From: Streptomyces asiaticus
GTDB lineage: Bacteria; Actinomycetota; Actinomycetes; Streptomycetales; Streptomycetaceae
Length of the DNA: 64,000 nt
Assembly: GCF_018138715.1 (NCBI RefSeq)
Contig: NZ_JAGSHX010000006.1
Coordinates: forward strand, 4,216,001 to 4,280,000
Direction: 5' to 3'
The position numbers and the translations under genes are program-made. Below, piece after piece: positions 42,091 through 51,208 of the stretch (position 1 is its first letter; each line of letters starts with the position of its first letter). The notes below the pieces were generated by a model, which saw only the letters and a program-made list of their open reading frames with translations, was not told where the DNA came from and ran no database searches.

Positions 42091-42784
42091 GGGTCGGTCC
42101 GGTCGGTCCGGTCGGCCCCCCGGCCCGGACCAGTCCGGTCTCGTAGGCCATCACCACCACCTGCACCCGGTCCCGCAGCTCCAACTTGGTGAGGATGCGG
42201 CCGACATGAGTCTTCACGGTCGCCTCGGACAGCACCAGCCGCGCCGCGATCTCGCCGTTCGACAGCCCCTGCGCGACCAGCATCACCACCTCGCGCTCCC
42301 GGTCGGTGAGCCGGTCCAGCTCCGGACGGGCCCGGCCCCCACCGGCTCCGCTGCCCGGCAGCATCGGCGCGAACCGGTCCAGCAGCCGGCGCGTGGTACT
42401 GGGCGCGACCACCGCGTCACCGCTGTGCACCGCGCGGATCGCCCCGAGCAGCTCGGCCGGCGGCACATCCTTGAGCATGAAGCCGCCCGCCCCGGCCTTG
42501 AGCGCGGAGAAGGCGTACTCGTCCAGGTCGAACGTGGTCAGGATGATGACCTTCGGCGCCCCGTCCCGCTCACATATCCGCCGGGTCGTCTCCACCCCGT
42601 CCAGCTTGGGCATCCGGACGTCCATGAGGACGACGTCCACCTCGGTGGAGCGCAGCACCTGGAGCGCCTCCACCCCGTCGCCCGCCTCGGCGACGACCTC
42701 CATATCGGGCTGGGCCGCGAGCACCATCCGGAAGCCGGTGCGCAGCAGCACTTGGTCATCGACGAGCATGACGCGGATCGACAT
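42086..42784 (-). CDS. NarL/LuxR-family response regulator
   Basis: A 232-residue regulator. Receiver domain: MSIRVMLVDDQVLLRTGFRM with the acidic pair, phospho-acceptor Asp in VDVVLMDVRMPKLDGVETTR, and Lys in GAGGFMLKDVPPAELLGAI. LuxR HTH near residues 155-215 (LTDREREVVMLVAQGLSNGE, IAARLVLSEATVKTHVGRIL). The C terminus ends in a GPTGPTGPTR triplet repeat. Its partner kinase is directly upstream on the same strand. Confidence 0.94.
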   Translation of the reverse strand: MSIRVMLVDDQVLLRTGFRMVLAAQPDMEVVAEAGDGVEALQVLRSTEVDVVLMDVRMPKLDGVETTRRICERDGAPKVIILTTFDLDEYAFSALKAGAGGFMLKDVPPAELLGAIRAVHSGDAVVAPSTTRRLLDRFAPMLPGSGAGGGRARPELDRLTDREREVVMLVAQGLSNGEIAARLVLSEATVKTHVGRILTKLELRDRVQVVVMAYETGLVRAGGPTGPTGPTR

Positions 42785-42857
42785 CCCGGACGGTCCCTTC
42801 CCTCTGGCCTGACAGCCGGCCTACAGCACGAATCAGATGGCTCAACGGACAGATGGC

Positions 42858-44072
42858 TCAACGAACCGGCTTCAGCGGCAGCAGCGCGCTGATCCGGAAG
42901 CCGCCGCCCGGTCGCGGGCCCGCGTCGAGCGTGCCGCCCACCATGCCGACGCGCTCCCGCATCCCGATCAGACCATGACCGCTGCCGTCGGCGCCGCCGT
43001 CCTCGTACATCTCGCGCTGCGCGCCCCGCCCGTCGTCCTCGACCAGCAGCCCGAGCCCGTCGTCGAAGTAGGTGAGGCGGACGCTCGCGCCCACGTCCGG
43101 GCCGCCGTGCTTACGGGTGTTGGTGAGCGCCTCCTGCACGATCCGGTACGCGGTCAGCTCGACCCCGCTGGGGAGCTGGCGCGGGCTGCCCACGACCTTG
43201 AAGTCCACCGGGAGCCCGGCGCCGCGCACCTGCTCCACGAGCTCGTCGATCTGCTCGACGTCCGGCTGCGGTACGTAGTCGTTCTCCTCGCCCGGCTCCC
43301 CGGTGCGCAACACGCCCAGCAGCCGCCGCATCTCGGCGAGCGCCTGGCGGCCGGTGCCGGAGATCGTCTCCAGCGCCTGCCGGGTCTGGTCGGGCGAGGA
43401 GTCCAGGACGTACGCGGCGCCGTCCGCCTGCACCACCATCACCGACACGTTGTGCGCCACGACGTCGTGCAACTCCCGTGCGATCCGGGCGCGCTCGGCG
43501 GCCACCGCGACCTTCGACTGCGCCTCGCGCTCCTTCTCCAGCCGGGCGGCCCGCTCCTCGAGCTGCGCGTAGTAGGCGCGGCGGGTGCGGATCGAGTCGC
43601 CGAGCACCCAGGCCAGGACGAAGGGGATGGAGACGAAGACCGCCGAGACCACGTCCTCCCACCAGCCCTGCTGGGAGTGCGGCCAGCGGAGGGTGGCGAG
43701 GGGGGCCGCGCTGATCGCCACGCCCAGCGCGAAGCGGGAGGCCGGGCGCGAGGAGGTGACCGCCACCGTGTAGACGATCACCAGCATGGCGAAGTCGGCC
43801 ACATTGGGCTGGACGTTCGCGGCCATCTGGGCGAGACCGCACAGGATGGCCAGCACCAGCATCTTCTCGGGGGCGCGGCGGCGCAGCGCGACCGTCGCCC
43901 CCAGCGCCAGCACGATCGGCACGCCCGCCACGCGGGAGCCCCGGCCCAGCGACGCCTCCACGAGCCACAGGAACCCGGAAGCGACAAGGAGGACGGCCCA
44001 GAAGGTGTCCACCCCTGTCGGATGCCTGCGGAGAAATTCGTAGAGGCGCTGCACGTCACCCAGCGTAGGCAT
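42858..44072 (-). CDS. Sensor histidine kinase, HisKA_3 type
   Basis: A 404-residue kinase. The N-terminal 150 residues contain about five membrane segments with little extracellular domain, so it probably senses a membrane signal. The dimerisation/phosphoacceptor helix is ERARIARELHDVVAHNVSVM with the His, and the ATPase domain shows AYRIVQEALTNTRKHGGPDV, LLVEDDGRGAQREM and GSGHGLIGMRERVGMVGGTL. The ATG has GGAGG nine bases upstream. It forms a two-component pair with the downstream NarL-type regulator, 73 bases apart; the regulon is unknown. Confidence 0.94.
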   Translation of the reverse strand: MPTLGDVQRLYEFLRRHPTGVDTFWAVLLVASGFLWLVEASLGRGSRVAGVPIVLALGATVALRRRAPEKMLVLAILCGLAQMAANVQPNVADFAMLVIVYTVAVTSSRPASRFALGVAISAAPLATLRWPHSQQGWWEDVVSAVFVSIPFVLAWVLGDSIRTRRAYYAQLEERAARLEKEREAQSKVAVAAERARIARELHDVVAHNVSVMVVQADGAAYVLDSSPDQTRQALETISGTGRQALAEMRRLLGVLRTGEPGEENDYVPQPDVEQIDELVEQVRGAGLPVDFKVVGSPRQLPSGVELTAYRIVQEALTNTRKHGGPDVGASVRLTYFDDGLGLLVEDDGRGAQREMYEDGGADGSGHGLIGMRERVGMVGGTLDAGPRPGGGFRISALLPLKPVR

Positions 44073-44163
44073 CGCCGGACCCCTCCCGGGTCAGCCCGAG
44101 GGGCGATCCGAAACCCCCGGCCCTACTCCCCAAGGTGGAGACCACTCCGCATAGCGTGGCGGT

Positions 44164-45291
44164 GTGGCGAGTGAGAAGCATGAGTGGAGCGGATGGCGTA
44201 CGGCGGCCGAACGCGCGCTGTACGGAGCGGGCGGCTTCTTCCGCCGCCCGGAGGGCCCGGCCGGGCATTTCCGTACATCGGTGCATGCCTCACCGCTGTT
44301 CGCGCGGGCGGTCGCGGAGCTGCTGTGCCGGGTGGACGAGGCGCTGGGGCACCCCGCCGAGGTGGCGCTGGTGGACCTGGGCGCCGGCCGCGGTGAGCTG
44401 CTCACACGGGTGCTCGCCCTGGCCCCCGGTCTGCCGCACGGGCTGGGCGGGCGGCTGCGTCCGTACGCGGTGGAGCGGGCGGCGCGGCCGGCGGGCCTGG
44501 ACGGGCGGATCGACTGGCTCGACGCCCCGCCGGAGGGGTGCGCGGGGCTGCTGTTCGCCAATGAGTGGCTCGACAACGTGCCCGTGGACGTGGCCGAGAC
44601 CGACGCGGACGGCGTGCCCCGCCGGGTCGAGGTGGATCTCGCCTCCCTGGACGGCACCGAGCGGCTGGGCGACCCGGTGGACGGCGCGGACGCGGCGTGG
44701 CTGGCCCGCTGGTGGCCCCTGGCGGGCGCCGAACCGGGGCTGCGCGCCGAGATCGGCCATCCCCGTGAGGCGGCCTGGGCGCGGGCCGTCGGCTCCCTGC
44801 GGGCGGGCCTCGCGGTCGCCGTCGACTACGCCCACGAACGCGCCACCCGGCCTCCCTTCGGCACGCTGACCGGCTTCCGCGAGGGGCGGGAGGTCCGGCC
44901 CGTGCCCGACGGGTCCTGCGATCTGACGGCACATGTCGCGATGGACGCGTGCGCTGCCGTGATGGACGCGTCCGCCACCGCGACGGACGCGCCCGGCGCC
45001 GCGATGGAGGCGCCCGCCGGCGCGACGGACGCGCCCGCCACTGCGACGGACGCGCCCGCCGGCGCGGGCAGGCCCGGCGCCGGGCTGCTGACGCAGCGCG
45101 AGGCGCTGCGCGCCCTGGGCCTCGACGCCCGCCGCCCCCCGCTCGCCCTGGCCTCCACCGACCCCACCGCCTACGTCCGCGCCCTGAGCGCGGCGGGCGA
45201 GGCCGCGGAGCTGACCGACCCCGCAGGGTTGGGCGCCTTCACCTGGCTCCTGCATCCGGTGAACCTGCCCCACGACGTGCTCCGGCCGTAG
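44164..45291 (+). CDS. MidA/NDUFAF7-type SAM-dependent methyltransferase
   Basis: 375 residues of the COG1565 family: [23 protein letters not shown] motif I in [60 protein letters not shown] and [20 protein letters not shown]. The mitochondrial relative NDUFAF7 dimethylates an Arg of the complex I 49-kDa subunit. Here the next gene is an orphan nuoD, the 49-kDa homologue, which makes it the probable target (inference). A roughly 45-residue Ala/Asp/Thr repeat ([20 protein letters not shown]) interrupts the C-terminal domain and is encoded by short tandem repeats. The GTG start was kept for motif spacing. Confidence 0.86.
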   Translation: MASEKHEWSGWRTAAERALYGAGGFFRRPEGPAGHFRTSVHASPLFARAVAELLCRVDEALGHPAEVALVDLGAGRGELLTRVLALAPGLPHGLGGRLRPYAVERAARPAGLDGRIDWLDAPPEGCAGLLFANEWLDNVPVDVAETDADGVPRRVEVDLASLDGTERLGDPVDGADAAWLARWWPLAGAEPGLRAEIGHPREAAWARAVGSLRAGLAVAVDYAHERATRPPFGTLTGFREGREVRPVPDGSCDLTAHVAMDACAAVMDASATATDAPGAAMEAPAGATDAPATATDAPAGAGRPGAGLLTQREALRALGLDARRPPLALASTDPTAYVRALSAAGEAAELTDPAGLGAFTWLLHPVNLPHDVLRP

Positions 45292-46047
45292 GGGTGCCCG
45301 GCGGAGCTTGCCGCCTGCGGCGGGCTCCTTTCCCCTACCCGCCCCTTCCCGAAACTGGGGCTCCGCCCCAGACCCGGGAGCCATGGGCGAAGCCCCTGCC
45401 ACACGACCGGGGCCGCGAGCCGCTACCGCCCGAGAAGCGGCGAGGCAGAGAAAGCACCGATACACGGCTCCGCCACGGGGTGGGCACCGCCGCCAGACCC
45501 CGGGCCCAGGAGGGGGCCCCTGCCACACGACCGGAGCCGCAAGCCGCTACCGCCCGAGAAGCGGCGGGGCGCGGAAAGCACTGATACGCGGCTCCGCCAC
45601 GGGGTGGGCACCGCCCGCATGCGGACAACCGCCGCCTGGAGGCACCGCCCCTGGCGGCTCCGCCCCCGCCCCCAGGCCCCAGGGGCGAAGCCCCTGCCAC
45701 GCAACCGAGCCATAAGCCGCTACCGCCCGAGAAGCGGCGGGGCAGGGAACGCACCGATACGCGGCTCCGCCGTCTGGAGGCACCGCCCCTAGGGGCACCG
45801 CCGCCAGACCCCGGGCCCCAGGGGCGAAGCCCCTGCCACGCGACCGAGCCACAAATCGCTACCGCACGGGAAGCGGCAGGCCGAGGAAAGCACCGATACG
45901 CGGCACCGCCGCAGGGTGGGGCTCCGCCCCCAGGCCCGGGGTCCAGGGGCGGAGCCCTTGGTATCGGGAAGGGGCGGGGAGGGGAAAGACCCGCCGGACA
46001 GGCGCACCCAGCAGGGGCCCCGCCGGGCAGCTGAGAGACTGGTACGC
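45292..46047. repeat. Four-unit imperfect tandem repeat array before nuoD
   Basis: A 756-base gene-free region. Four copies of a unit of about 124-174 bases start near 45386, 45510, 45684 and 45823. Each unit holds CGAAGCCCCTGCCAC, then CCGCTACCGCCCGAGAAGCG (which can form a hairpin), then GCACCGATACGCGGCTCCGC, and ends in a CAGACCCCGGGCCCAGG-like stretch. Spacing differs by short insertions and the units differ by a few bases. The palindromic GGGGCTCCGCCCC motif at the edges is a common streptomycete intergenic element. Confidence 0.85.
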
Positions 46048-47190
46048 ATGACGGAGACGACAGTCGGCATCGGCGGCGCCGCCGAGAGCACGGACATGGT
46101 GCTCAACATCGGCCCACAGCACCCCTCCACCCATGGAGTGCTACGGCTGCGGCTGGTCCTCGACGGGGAGCGGATCCAGAGCGCCGAGCCGGTCATCGGC
46201 TATATGCACCGGGGCGCGGAAAAGCTCTTCGAGGCGCGCGACTACCGCCAGATCATCATGCTCGCCAACCGTCACGACTGGCTCTCCGCCTTCTCCAACG
46301 AACTCGGCGTCGTGCTCGCCGTCGAGCGGATGCTGGGCATGGAGGTCCCCGAGCGCGCGGTGTGGACCCGTACCCTCCTCGCCGAGCTCAACCGGGTCCT
46401 GAATCACCTGATGTTCCTCGGCTCCTACCCCCTGGAGCTGGGCGGCATCACGCCGATCTTCCACGCGTTCCGGGAGCGTGAGGATCTCCAGCACGTCATG
46501 GAGGAGATCTCCGGCGGCCGGATGCACTACATGTTCAACCGGGTCGGCGGCCTCAAGGACGACCTCCCGGCGGGCTGGCTGGGCCGGGCCCGGCAGGCCG
46601 TGGCCGAGGTGCGCTCGCGGATGGGCGTGTACGACGACCTGGTGCTCGGCAACGAGATCTTCCGGGGCCGCACCCGCGGCGTCGGCGTCCTGGCCCGCGA
46701 GACGGTGCACGGGTACGGGGTCAGCGGCCCCATCGCCCGGGCCTCGGGCGTCGACTTCGATCTGCGGCGCGACGAGCCGTATCTGGCCTACGCCGAGCTC
46801 CAGGACGTCCTCAAGGTCGCCATCCGCGAGGAGGGCGACTGCCTCGCCCGGTTCGAATGCCTGCTGGAGCAGACGCACGCCTCGCTGGCGCTGGCCGACG
46901 CCTGTCTGGACCGGCTGGACGAGCTCCCGCCGGGGCCGATCAACCAGCGGCTGCCGAAGGTGCTCAAGGCGCCCGAGGGCCACACCTACGCCTGGACCGA
47001 GAACCCGCTCGGCCTCAACGGCTACTACCTCGTCTCCAAGGGCGAGAAGACGCCGTACCGGCTGAAGCTCCGCTCGGCGTCGTTCAACAACATCCAGGCG
47101 CTCACCGAGCTGCTGCCAGGCACGCTCGTCGCCGACATGGTGGCGATCCTGGGGTCGCTCTTCTTCGTCGTCGGCGACATCGACAAATAG
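46048..47190 (+). CDS. NADH-quinone oxidoreductase 49-kDa subunit homologue (orphan NuoD)
   Basis: 380 residues of the NuoD/NDUFS2 family, the quinone-site subunit of complex I. Landmarks: [40 protein letters not shown] (Arg55 lies in the HRG motif methylated in NDUFS2, from memory), [54 protein letters not shown] [20 protein letters not shown] and the C-terminal [13 protein letters not shown]. No other nuo gene is nearby, so it is a stand-alone second copy; a role in a partial or alternative dehydrogenase is possible. The last 23 coding bases are duplicated right after the stop. Confidence 0.9.
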   Translation: MTETTVGIGGAAESTDMVLNIGPQHPSTHGVLRLRLVLDGERIQSAEPVIGYMHRGAEKLFEARDYRQIIMLANRHDWLSAFSNELGVVLAVERMLGMEVPERAVWTRTLLAELNRVLNHLMFLGSYPLELGGITPIFHAFREREDLQHVMEEISGGRMHYMFNRVGGLKDDLPAGWLGRARQAVAEVRSRMGVYDDLVLGNEIFRGRTRGVGVLARETVHGYGVSGPIARASGVDFDLRRDEPYLAYAELQDVLKVAIREEGDCLARFECLLEQTHASLALADACLDRLDELPPGPINQRLPKVLKAPEGHTYAWTENPLGLNGYYLVSKGEKTPYRLKLRSASFNNIQALTELLPGTLVADMVAILGSLFFVVGDIDK

Positions 47191-47224
47191 TCGTCGGCGA
47201 CATCGACAAATAATCGACAAGTAG
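47167..47224. repeat. Tandem duplication of the 3' end of the nuoD homologue
   Basis: A 23-base block encoding the final VGDIDK and part of the stop is repeated perfectly and without a gap (47167-47189 and 47190-47212), followed by a partial third copy (ATCGACAAGTAG). Each copy brings another in-frame or near-frame stop. Confidence 0.9.
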
Positions 47225-47277
47225 GCGATCGGCACGCGGGGCCGATCAATACGCGGGCGAGCCGCGCGGGTGATCCC

Positions 47278-48378
47278 TCACGAGATCGCGCTGCGCAGCT
47301 CCCCGAGGTCGATCTGCTCCGTCTCGTCGTGCGCGGTCAGGTCGATGACCTCGCCCACCGCGCCCTTCCTGGTCTCCGCAAGGGTCTCGTCGCCGATCAC
47401 ATCCGCGAGGTCCTCCTCGGCGGCCGGTTCGGGTTCCCGCTTCTGCTTCTTCGCTTGCTTCTTCTGGGTGCCGAAGTAGTCGAAGCCACTCTCCGAACGG
47501 GAGGCGGCCCGGCGTGCCGCGGCATACGGCACCACCGCCGAGGCGGCCGTACGGGCGTGGGCGCGCGGCTCCTGCGGGCCGTCGTCGTCCTGCCCGCCGG
47601 CCGCCGGGGGCTTCCCCAGCGTGGCGGCACCGTCCTTGCCCCGGCTCTCGCGCGGGCCCTTACGGTCGTCACCTTCCGCGTTCCGCTCCGGGTCCTGCTC
47701 CGGAGCCTCGGCCTTGGCGGCCGCGGCGGCGGCCTGCTCCCGCCGCTCCTTCTGCCGTCGGGCGCTCTCCCTGAGCCGACTGAGCGCCTCGTCGGCCTTG
47801 GCGTACGCGGCGGCCGACGGCAGCCCGGTGGGGATCTCGTCCGGCTCGTCGTCGGAGTCGGCGGACCCGGCGGACCGGGCCGACCCGGCCGACCCGGCGG
47901 CCTCCAGCGCCTTCGCCGGGGACGCGGCCTCCAGCGCGAGCCGGCGGCGGCCCTCCAGGGCGCTGGCCCGCTCGGTCTCGGCCGTGGCGTAGCGGCGCAG
48001 CAGCTCGGCGTGCTCGTTGCGGAGCCGGGCGAGTTCGGCGCGCTTGGCGCGCAGCCGGGTGTTGAGCGCGCCGCGGAGCTCGCTCGCCTTCTCGGCGTCC
48101 GCCTCGAGCTCCGCGATCCGCTCCTCGTACTTCATCTCCTGGCGCGCGGTCTCGCTCGCGGCCTCCGCGACCCGGCGACCGGCCGAGCGGTCCCAACGGC
48201 GCATCAGATAGGCGCCGACGACCGCGGCGCCGGCCGCGGTCGCGGCCAGCCCACGGATCACGACCGTGTCGCCGACCAGCCAGGCACCGGCGGCGCAGGT
48301 TATTGACGCGACTGCGACCGAAGCGGAGGGGAGGAGCCTGTGCAGGGGTGGGGATTGGCGGTGGCGTCCACGTGGCAT
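47278..48378 (-). CDS. Hypothetical membrane-anchored coiled-coil protein
   Basis: 366 residues. Two hydrophobic segments near residues 18-33 and 38-58 (LPSASVAVASITCAAGAWLV, GLAATAAGAAVVGAYLMRRW) are followed by a long coiled coil (ARQEMKYEERIAELEADAEK to NEHAELLRRYATAETERASA) and a charged, low-complexity C-terminal half. The architecture suggests a cytoplasmic scaffold tethered to the membrane; no domain is recognised. It is convergent with the nuoD homologue. Confidence 0.72.
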   Translation of the reverse strand: MPRGRHRQSPPLHRLLPSASVAVASITCAAGAWLVGDTVVIRGLAATAAGAAVVGAYLMRRWDRSAGRRVAEAASETARQEMKYEERIAELEADAEKASELRGALNTRLRAKRAELARLRNEHAELLRRYATAETERASALEGRRRLALEAASPAKALEAAGSAGSARSAGSADSDDEPDEIPTGLPSAAAYAKADEALSRLRESARRQKERREQAAAAAAKAEAPEQDPERNAEGDDRKGPRESRGKDGAATLGKPPAAGGQDDDGPQEPRAHARTAASAVVPYAAARRAASRSESGFDYFGTQKKQAKKQKREPEPAAEEDLADVIGDETLAETRKGAVGEVIDLTAHDETEQIDLGELRSAIS

Positions 48379-48520
48379 GGCCCGAAACTTACCGCGTCAA
48401 GGGGTCGCTTGGGTGCCCGCCGGGCCAGATCTGTTGTCAATCCGTTGGCAAATACGGCGGCTGTGCGGCCGAGATCCCGTGCCGAACCCTTGCCAAGCCC
48501 TCCCGAGCGGGGATTTGATC

Positions 48521-49480
48521 CTACTTCACCAGCCCCTTGGCCCGCAGGTAGTCGTCGGCGACATCCCCCGGCTTGAGCCGCTCGGCGTCAACTTTCTTGT
48601 TGAGTTCCCTCAGATCGGCGGTCGTCAGCACCTTGGTGAGCTTGTTCAGCGAGTCCGCGATCTTCTGTGAACCGGCGGACTTCGCATTCACCACGGGAAG
48701 TACGTTGTCGGCATTCTGGAGATTTTTGTCATCGCCGAGCAGCACGAGCCCGAACTGATCCAGCGTGCTGTCCGTGGTCGTGGTCAGGACCATCTGGTCC
48801 TTGCCGTCCTTGACGGCCTGCTTGGCCTGGACGCTGCCGATGTCCAGCGGGTCGATCCCGGCGATGTCGATGCCGTACTTCTTCTCCAGACCCGGCTGGC
48901 AGAAGGGTCGCTTGGGGCATTCGTCGCCCGCCGCCAGGGTGATCTTCTGCTTGGACTTCCCGAGGTCGGAGAGCGTTTTGAGACCATGCTTCTTGGCGAA
49001 GTCAGCGCTGACCGCGAAGGCGTTCTGGTCCACGGCCTTCCCCGGCTCCAGCACCTTCAGCCCGCGCGGCTCGGCGAGCTTCTTCAGCGCCGCGACCGTC
49101 TTGGTCACGTCCGCGGAGGCCACCGGGGCGGCATTCGACCCGTTCTTCTTCTGGTTGAGGAATTCGGCCAGCGTCGCCGCGTACTCCGGCACGACATCCA
49201 TCTGACCCTTCTCCAGGGCCGGTTCATACAGCTCACGGGCGTCCACCGTCTTGATCGAGGTGGAATAGCCGGCGTCCTTCAGGACCCCCGCGTACAGCTC
49301 CGCGAGGATCTTCGACTCGGAGAAGGAGGCGGATCCGATCACCAGCGAGCCCTTGCCCGGTTTACCGGAACTGTCGCCGCCGCTCGACTTCTCCAGGCTG
49401 TCCCCGCCGCAGGCGGTCAGCCCGGCCGCCAGCGCCGCGACCCCCGCCACGGCGACCGCCGCGCGATTGATCTTATCCAT
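48521..49480 (-). CDS. OpuC-type ABC transporter substrate-binding lipoprotein
   Basis: 319 residues. A lipoprotein signal (AAGLTACGGDS, lipobox with Cys near residue 25) precedes an OpuAC/OpuCC periplasmic-binding fold: VIGSASFSESKILAELYAGV, DARELYEPALEKGQMDVVPE, YAATLAEFLN, GIDPLDIGSVQAKQAVKDGK and VLTTTTDSTLDQFGLVLLGD. It should bind glycine betaine, choline or carnitine and deliver it to the two permeases encoded upstream on the same strand. GGGGAACC precedes the ATG. Confidence 0.92.
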   Translation of the reverse strand: MDKINRAAVAVAGVAALAAGLTACGGDSLEKSSGGDSSGKPGKGSLVIGSASFSESKILAELYAGVLKDAGYSTSIKTVDARELYEPALEKGQMDVVPEYAATLAEFLNQKKNGSNAAPVASADVTKTVAALKKLAEPRGLKVLEPGKAVDQNAFAVSADFAKKHGLKTLSDLGKSKQKITLAAGDECPKRPFCQPGLEKKYGIDIAGIDPLDIGSVQAKQAVKDGKDQMVLTTTTDSTLDQFGLVLLGDDKNLQNADNVLPVVNAKSAGSQKIADSLNKLTKVLTTADLRELNKKVDAERLKPGDVADDYLRAKGLVK

Positions 49481-49533
49481 GGTTCCCCATCCGTTGTTGT
49501 GGCCGCGGTTGTGTGGCCGCGTTGTCGGCGCAT

Positions 49534-49584
49534 TCCGCGCCATCCGCGCTTTCCGCGTCGTCCGCGATCTATGCGTCATCCGCG
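49534..49584. repeat. 9-bp TCCGCG repeat between binding protein and permease
   Basis: TCCGCG recurs at exact 9-base spacing (49534, 49543, 49552, 49561, 49579; the expected copy at 49570 is degenerate) within the 167-base gap between the permease stop and the binding-protein start. Confidence 0.6.
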
Positions 49585-49647
49585 CTGTACGCCCTGGGTG
49601 TCCGCACGCCTTTGCGCCCGGTCGCGGGAGGGCTCGGCCCGCGGGTT

Positions 49648-50385
49648 CTACGTCGTGAGCGCCGGTGAGGCCGGCGCCTGGTCGGCGGGCGGGCGCCGGG
49701 CCGCGGTCGACCGCCGCCCCGTCCTGCGCCGCATCGGGTCGAGCACCAGGCCCAGCAGCACGAAGACGCCCTCGACCACCAGCGCGAGGGCCGCGACCAG
49801 CACCGCGCCGGCCACCACCTGCGGGGTGTCGGTGAGCCGGAAGCCCGCCGTGATGATCCGGCCGAGACCGCCGCCGCCGGGCAGCGCGGCCAGCGTCGCG
49901 GTGGCCACGACCTGCACCGCGGCCGTCCGTACGCCCGTCATGATCAGCGGGAACGCCAGCGGGAGCTCGACCCGCCGGATCAGCTGTCCGCCGGTCATCC
50001 CCATGCCGCGGGCCGCCTCCACGACCTCCCGGTCCGCCTCGTGCACCCCGACATAGGCGTTGGTGAGCAGCGGCGGGATGGCGAACAGCACCAGCGCGAT
50101 GATCGTGGGCCACTGGCCGTGCGTCCCCAGCGGGCTGAGCAGCAACAGCACCAGTACGGCGAAGGTGGGCACGGCGCGCCCGGCGTTGGAGATGTTCACC
50201 GCGAGCGCGCCGCCCTTGCCGATGTGGCCGAGGGCCACGGCGATCGGCAGCGCCACCGCGCAGGAGATCGCCAGGCAGACGAAGGTCAGGAACAGATGCT
50301 GGCCCAGCCGGTGCCACACCCCGTCGGGGCCCGCCCAGTGCGACCCGGTGGCCAGCCAGGTCCACGCCTTGGCGACGACGTCCAT
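49648..50385 (-). CDS. OpuC-type ABC transporter permease
   Basis: 245 residues with about six membrane segments and the binding-protein-dependent transport signature (EADREVVEAARGMGMTGGQL, IRRVELPLAFPLIMTGVRTA). It starts MDVVAKAWTWLATG with its ATG sharing one base with the upstream permease stop (TGATG). It is half of the hetero-dimeric channel of an osmolyte importer. Confidence 0.92.
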   Translation of the reverse strand: MDVVAKAWTWLATGSHWAGPDGVWHRLGQHLFLTFVCLAISCAVALPIAVALGHIGKGGALAVNISNAGRAVPTFAVLVLLLLSPLGTHGQWPTIIALVLFAIPPLLTNAYVGVHEADREVVEAARGMGMTGGQLIRRVELPLAFPLIMTGVRTAAVQVVATATLAALPGGGGLGRIITAGFRLTDTPQVVAGAVLVAALALVVEGVFVLLGLVLDPMRRRTGRRSTAARRPPADQAPASPALTT

Positions 50386-51068
50386 CAGGTGGTGCCCTTC
50401 CGACTCTTGCGTGCCCACGGCGTCAGCAGCCGCTGGAGGCCGAGCAGCAGCAGATCCGCCACCACCGCCAGCGCCACGCACAGCACCGAGGCGGTGAGCA
50501 CCTCGGCCTTGAAGAAGCTGCGCATGCCCTCGTAGATGAGGTTGCCGAGGCCGCCGTATCCGATGATCGCGCCCACCGTGGTGAGCGAGACCGTGGAGAC
50601 GGTGGTGATCCGCAGCCCGGCCATCAGCGCGGGCAGCGCGAGCGGCAGTTCCACGCCGAAGAGCAGCCGCAGCGGGCCGTACCCCATGCCCCGGGCCGCC
50701 TCCCGCGCCTCCTCGGGCACCGAGGCGAGACCGGCCATGATGTTGCGCACCAGGATCGTGAGCGAATAGAGCACCAGCCCGGTGATCACCACCGCGGCCG
50801 ACACTCCGAACACGGGCAGCAGCAGCGAGAACATCGCCAGCGACGGCACCGTGTAGAGGATCGTGGTCAGCCCCAGCACGGGCCCCGCCACCGCCCGCCA
50901 GCGGCGGGCCAGCAGCGCCAGCGGAAAGGCGACCAGCAGGCCGATCGCCACCGAGGCGAGCGTGATCCCTACGTGCTCGAGCGTCGCGTCCGTCAGCTCT
51001 TGACCGCGTGTGCGTACATACTCACCGCATATCCACTCGTTACTGATCAGACAGTTTCCGTCGGCCAT
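50385..51068 (-). CDS. OpuC-type ABC transporter permease
   Basis: 227 residues; transmembrane segments from about residue 30 (HVGITLASVAIGLLVAFPLA) and the coupling loop EEAREAARGMGYGPLRLLFG followed by VELPLALPALMAGLRITTVS. It is the first gene of the minus-strand transport operon, divergent from the ATPase gene across 140 bases that must contain both promoters. Confidence 0.92.
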   Translation of the reverse strand: MADGNCLISNEWICGEYVRTRGQELTDATLEHVGITLASVAIGLLVAFPLALLARRWRAVAGPVLGLTTILYTVPSLAMFSLLLPVFGVSAAVVITGLVLYSLTILVRNIMAGLASVPEEAREAARGMGYGPLRLLFGVELPLALPALMAGLRITTVSTVSLTTVGAIIGYGGLGNLIYEGMRSFFKAEVLTASVLCVALAVVADLLLLGLQRLLTPWARKSRKGTT

Positions 51069-51208
51069 ACGCTCACCTCCCCCGTCGGGTCGCGGGCCGG
51101 TTGCTCATCACAATTCCAGGTGACCCTAACCCCGGGAGATGACAATCTCGTCCGATCGCCACACAACAGCAACAATGTCTGCCACGAATGCGGCAACAAT
51201 GGGGAGCC

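Noticed and set aside
45378..45960. The repeat array as a CRISPR array
   Set aside because: Units are over 120 bases, imperfect, directly joined without unique spacers, and there are no cas genes.
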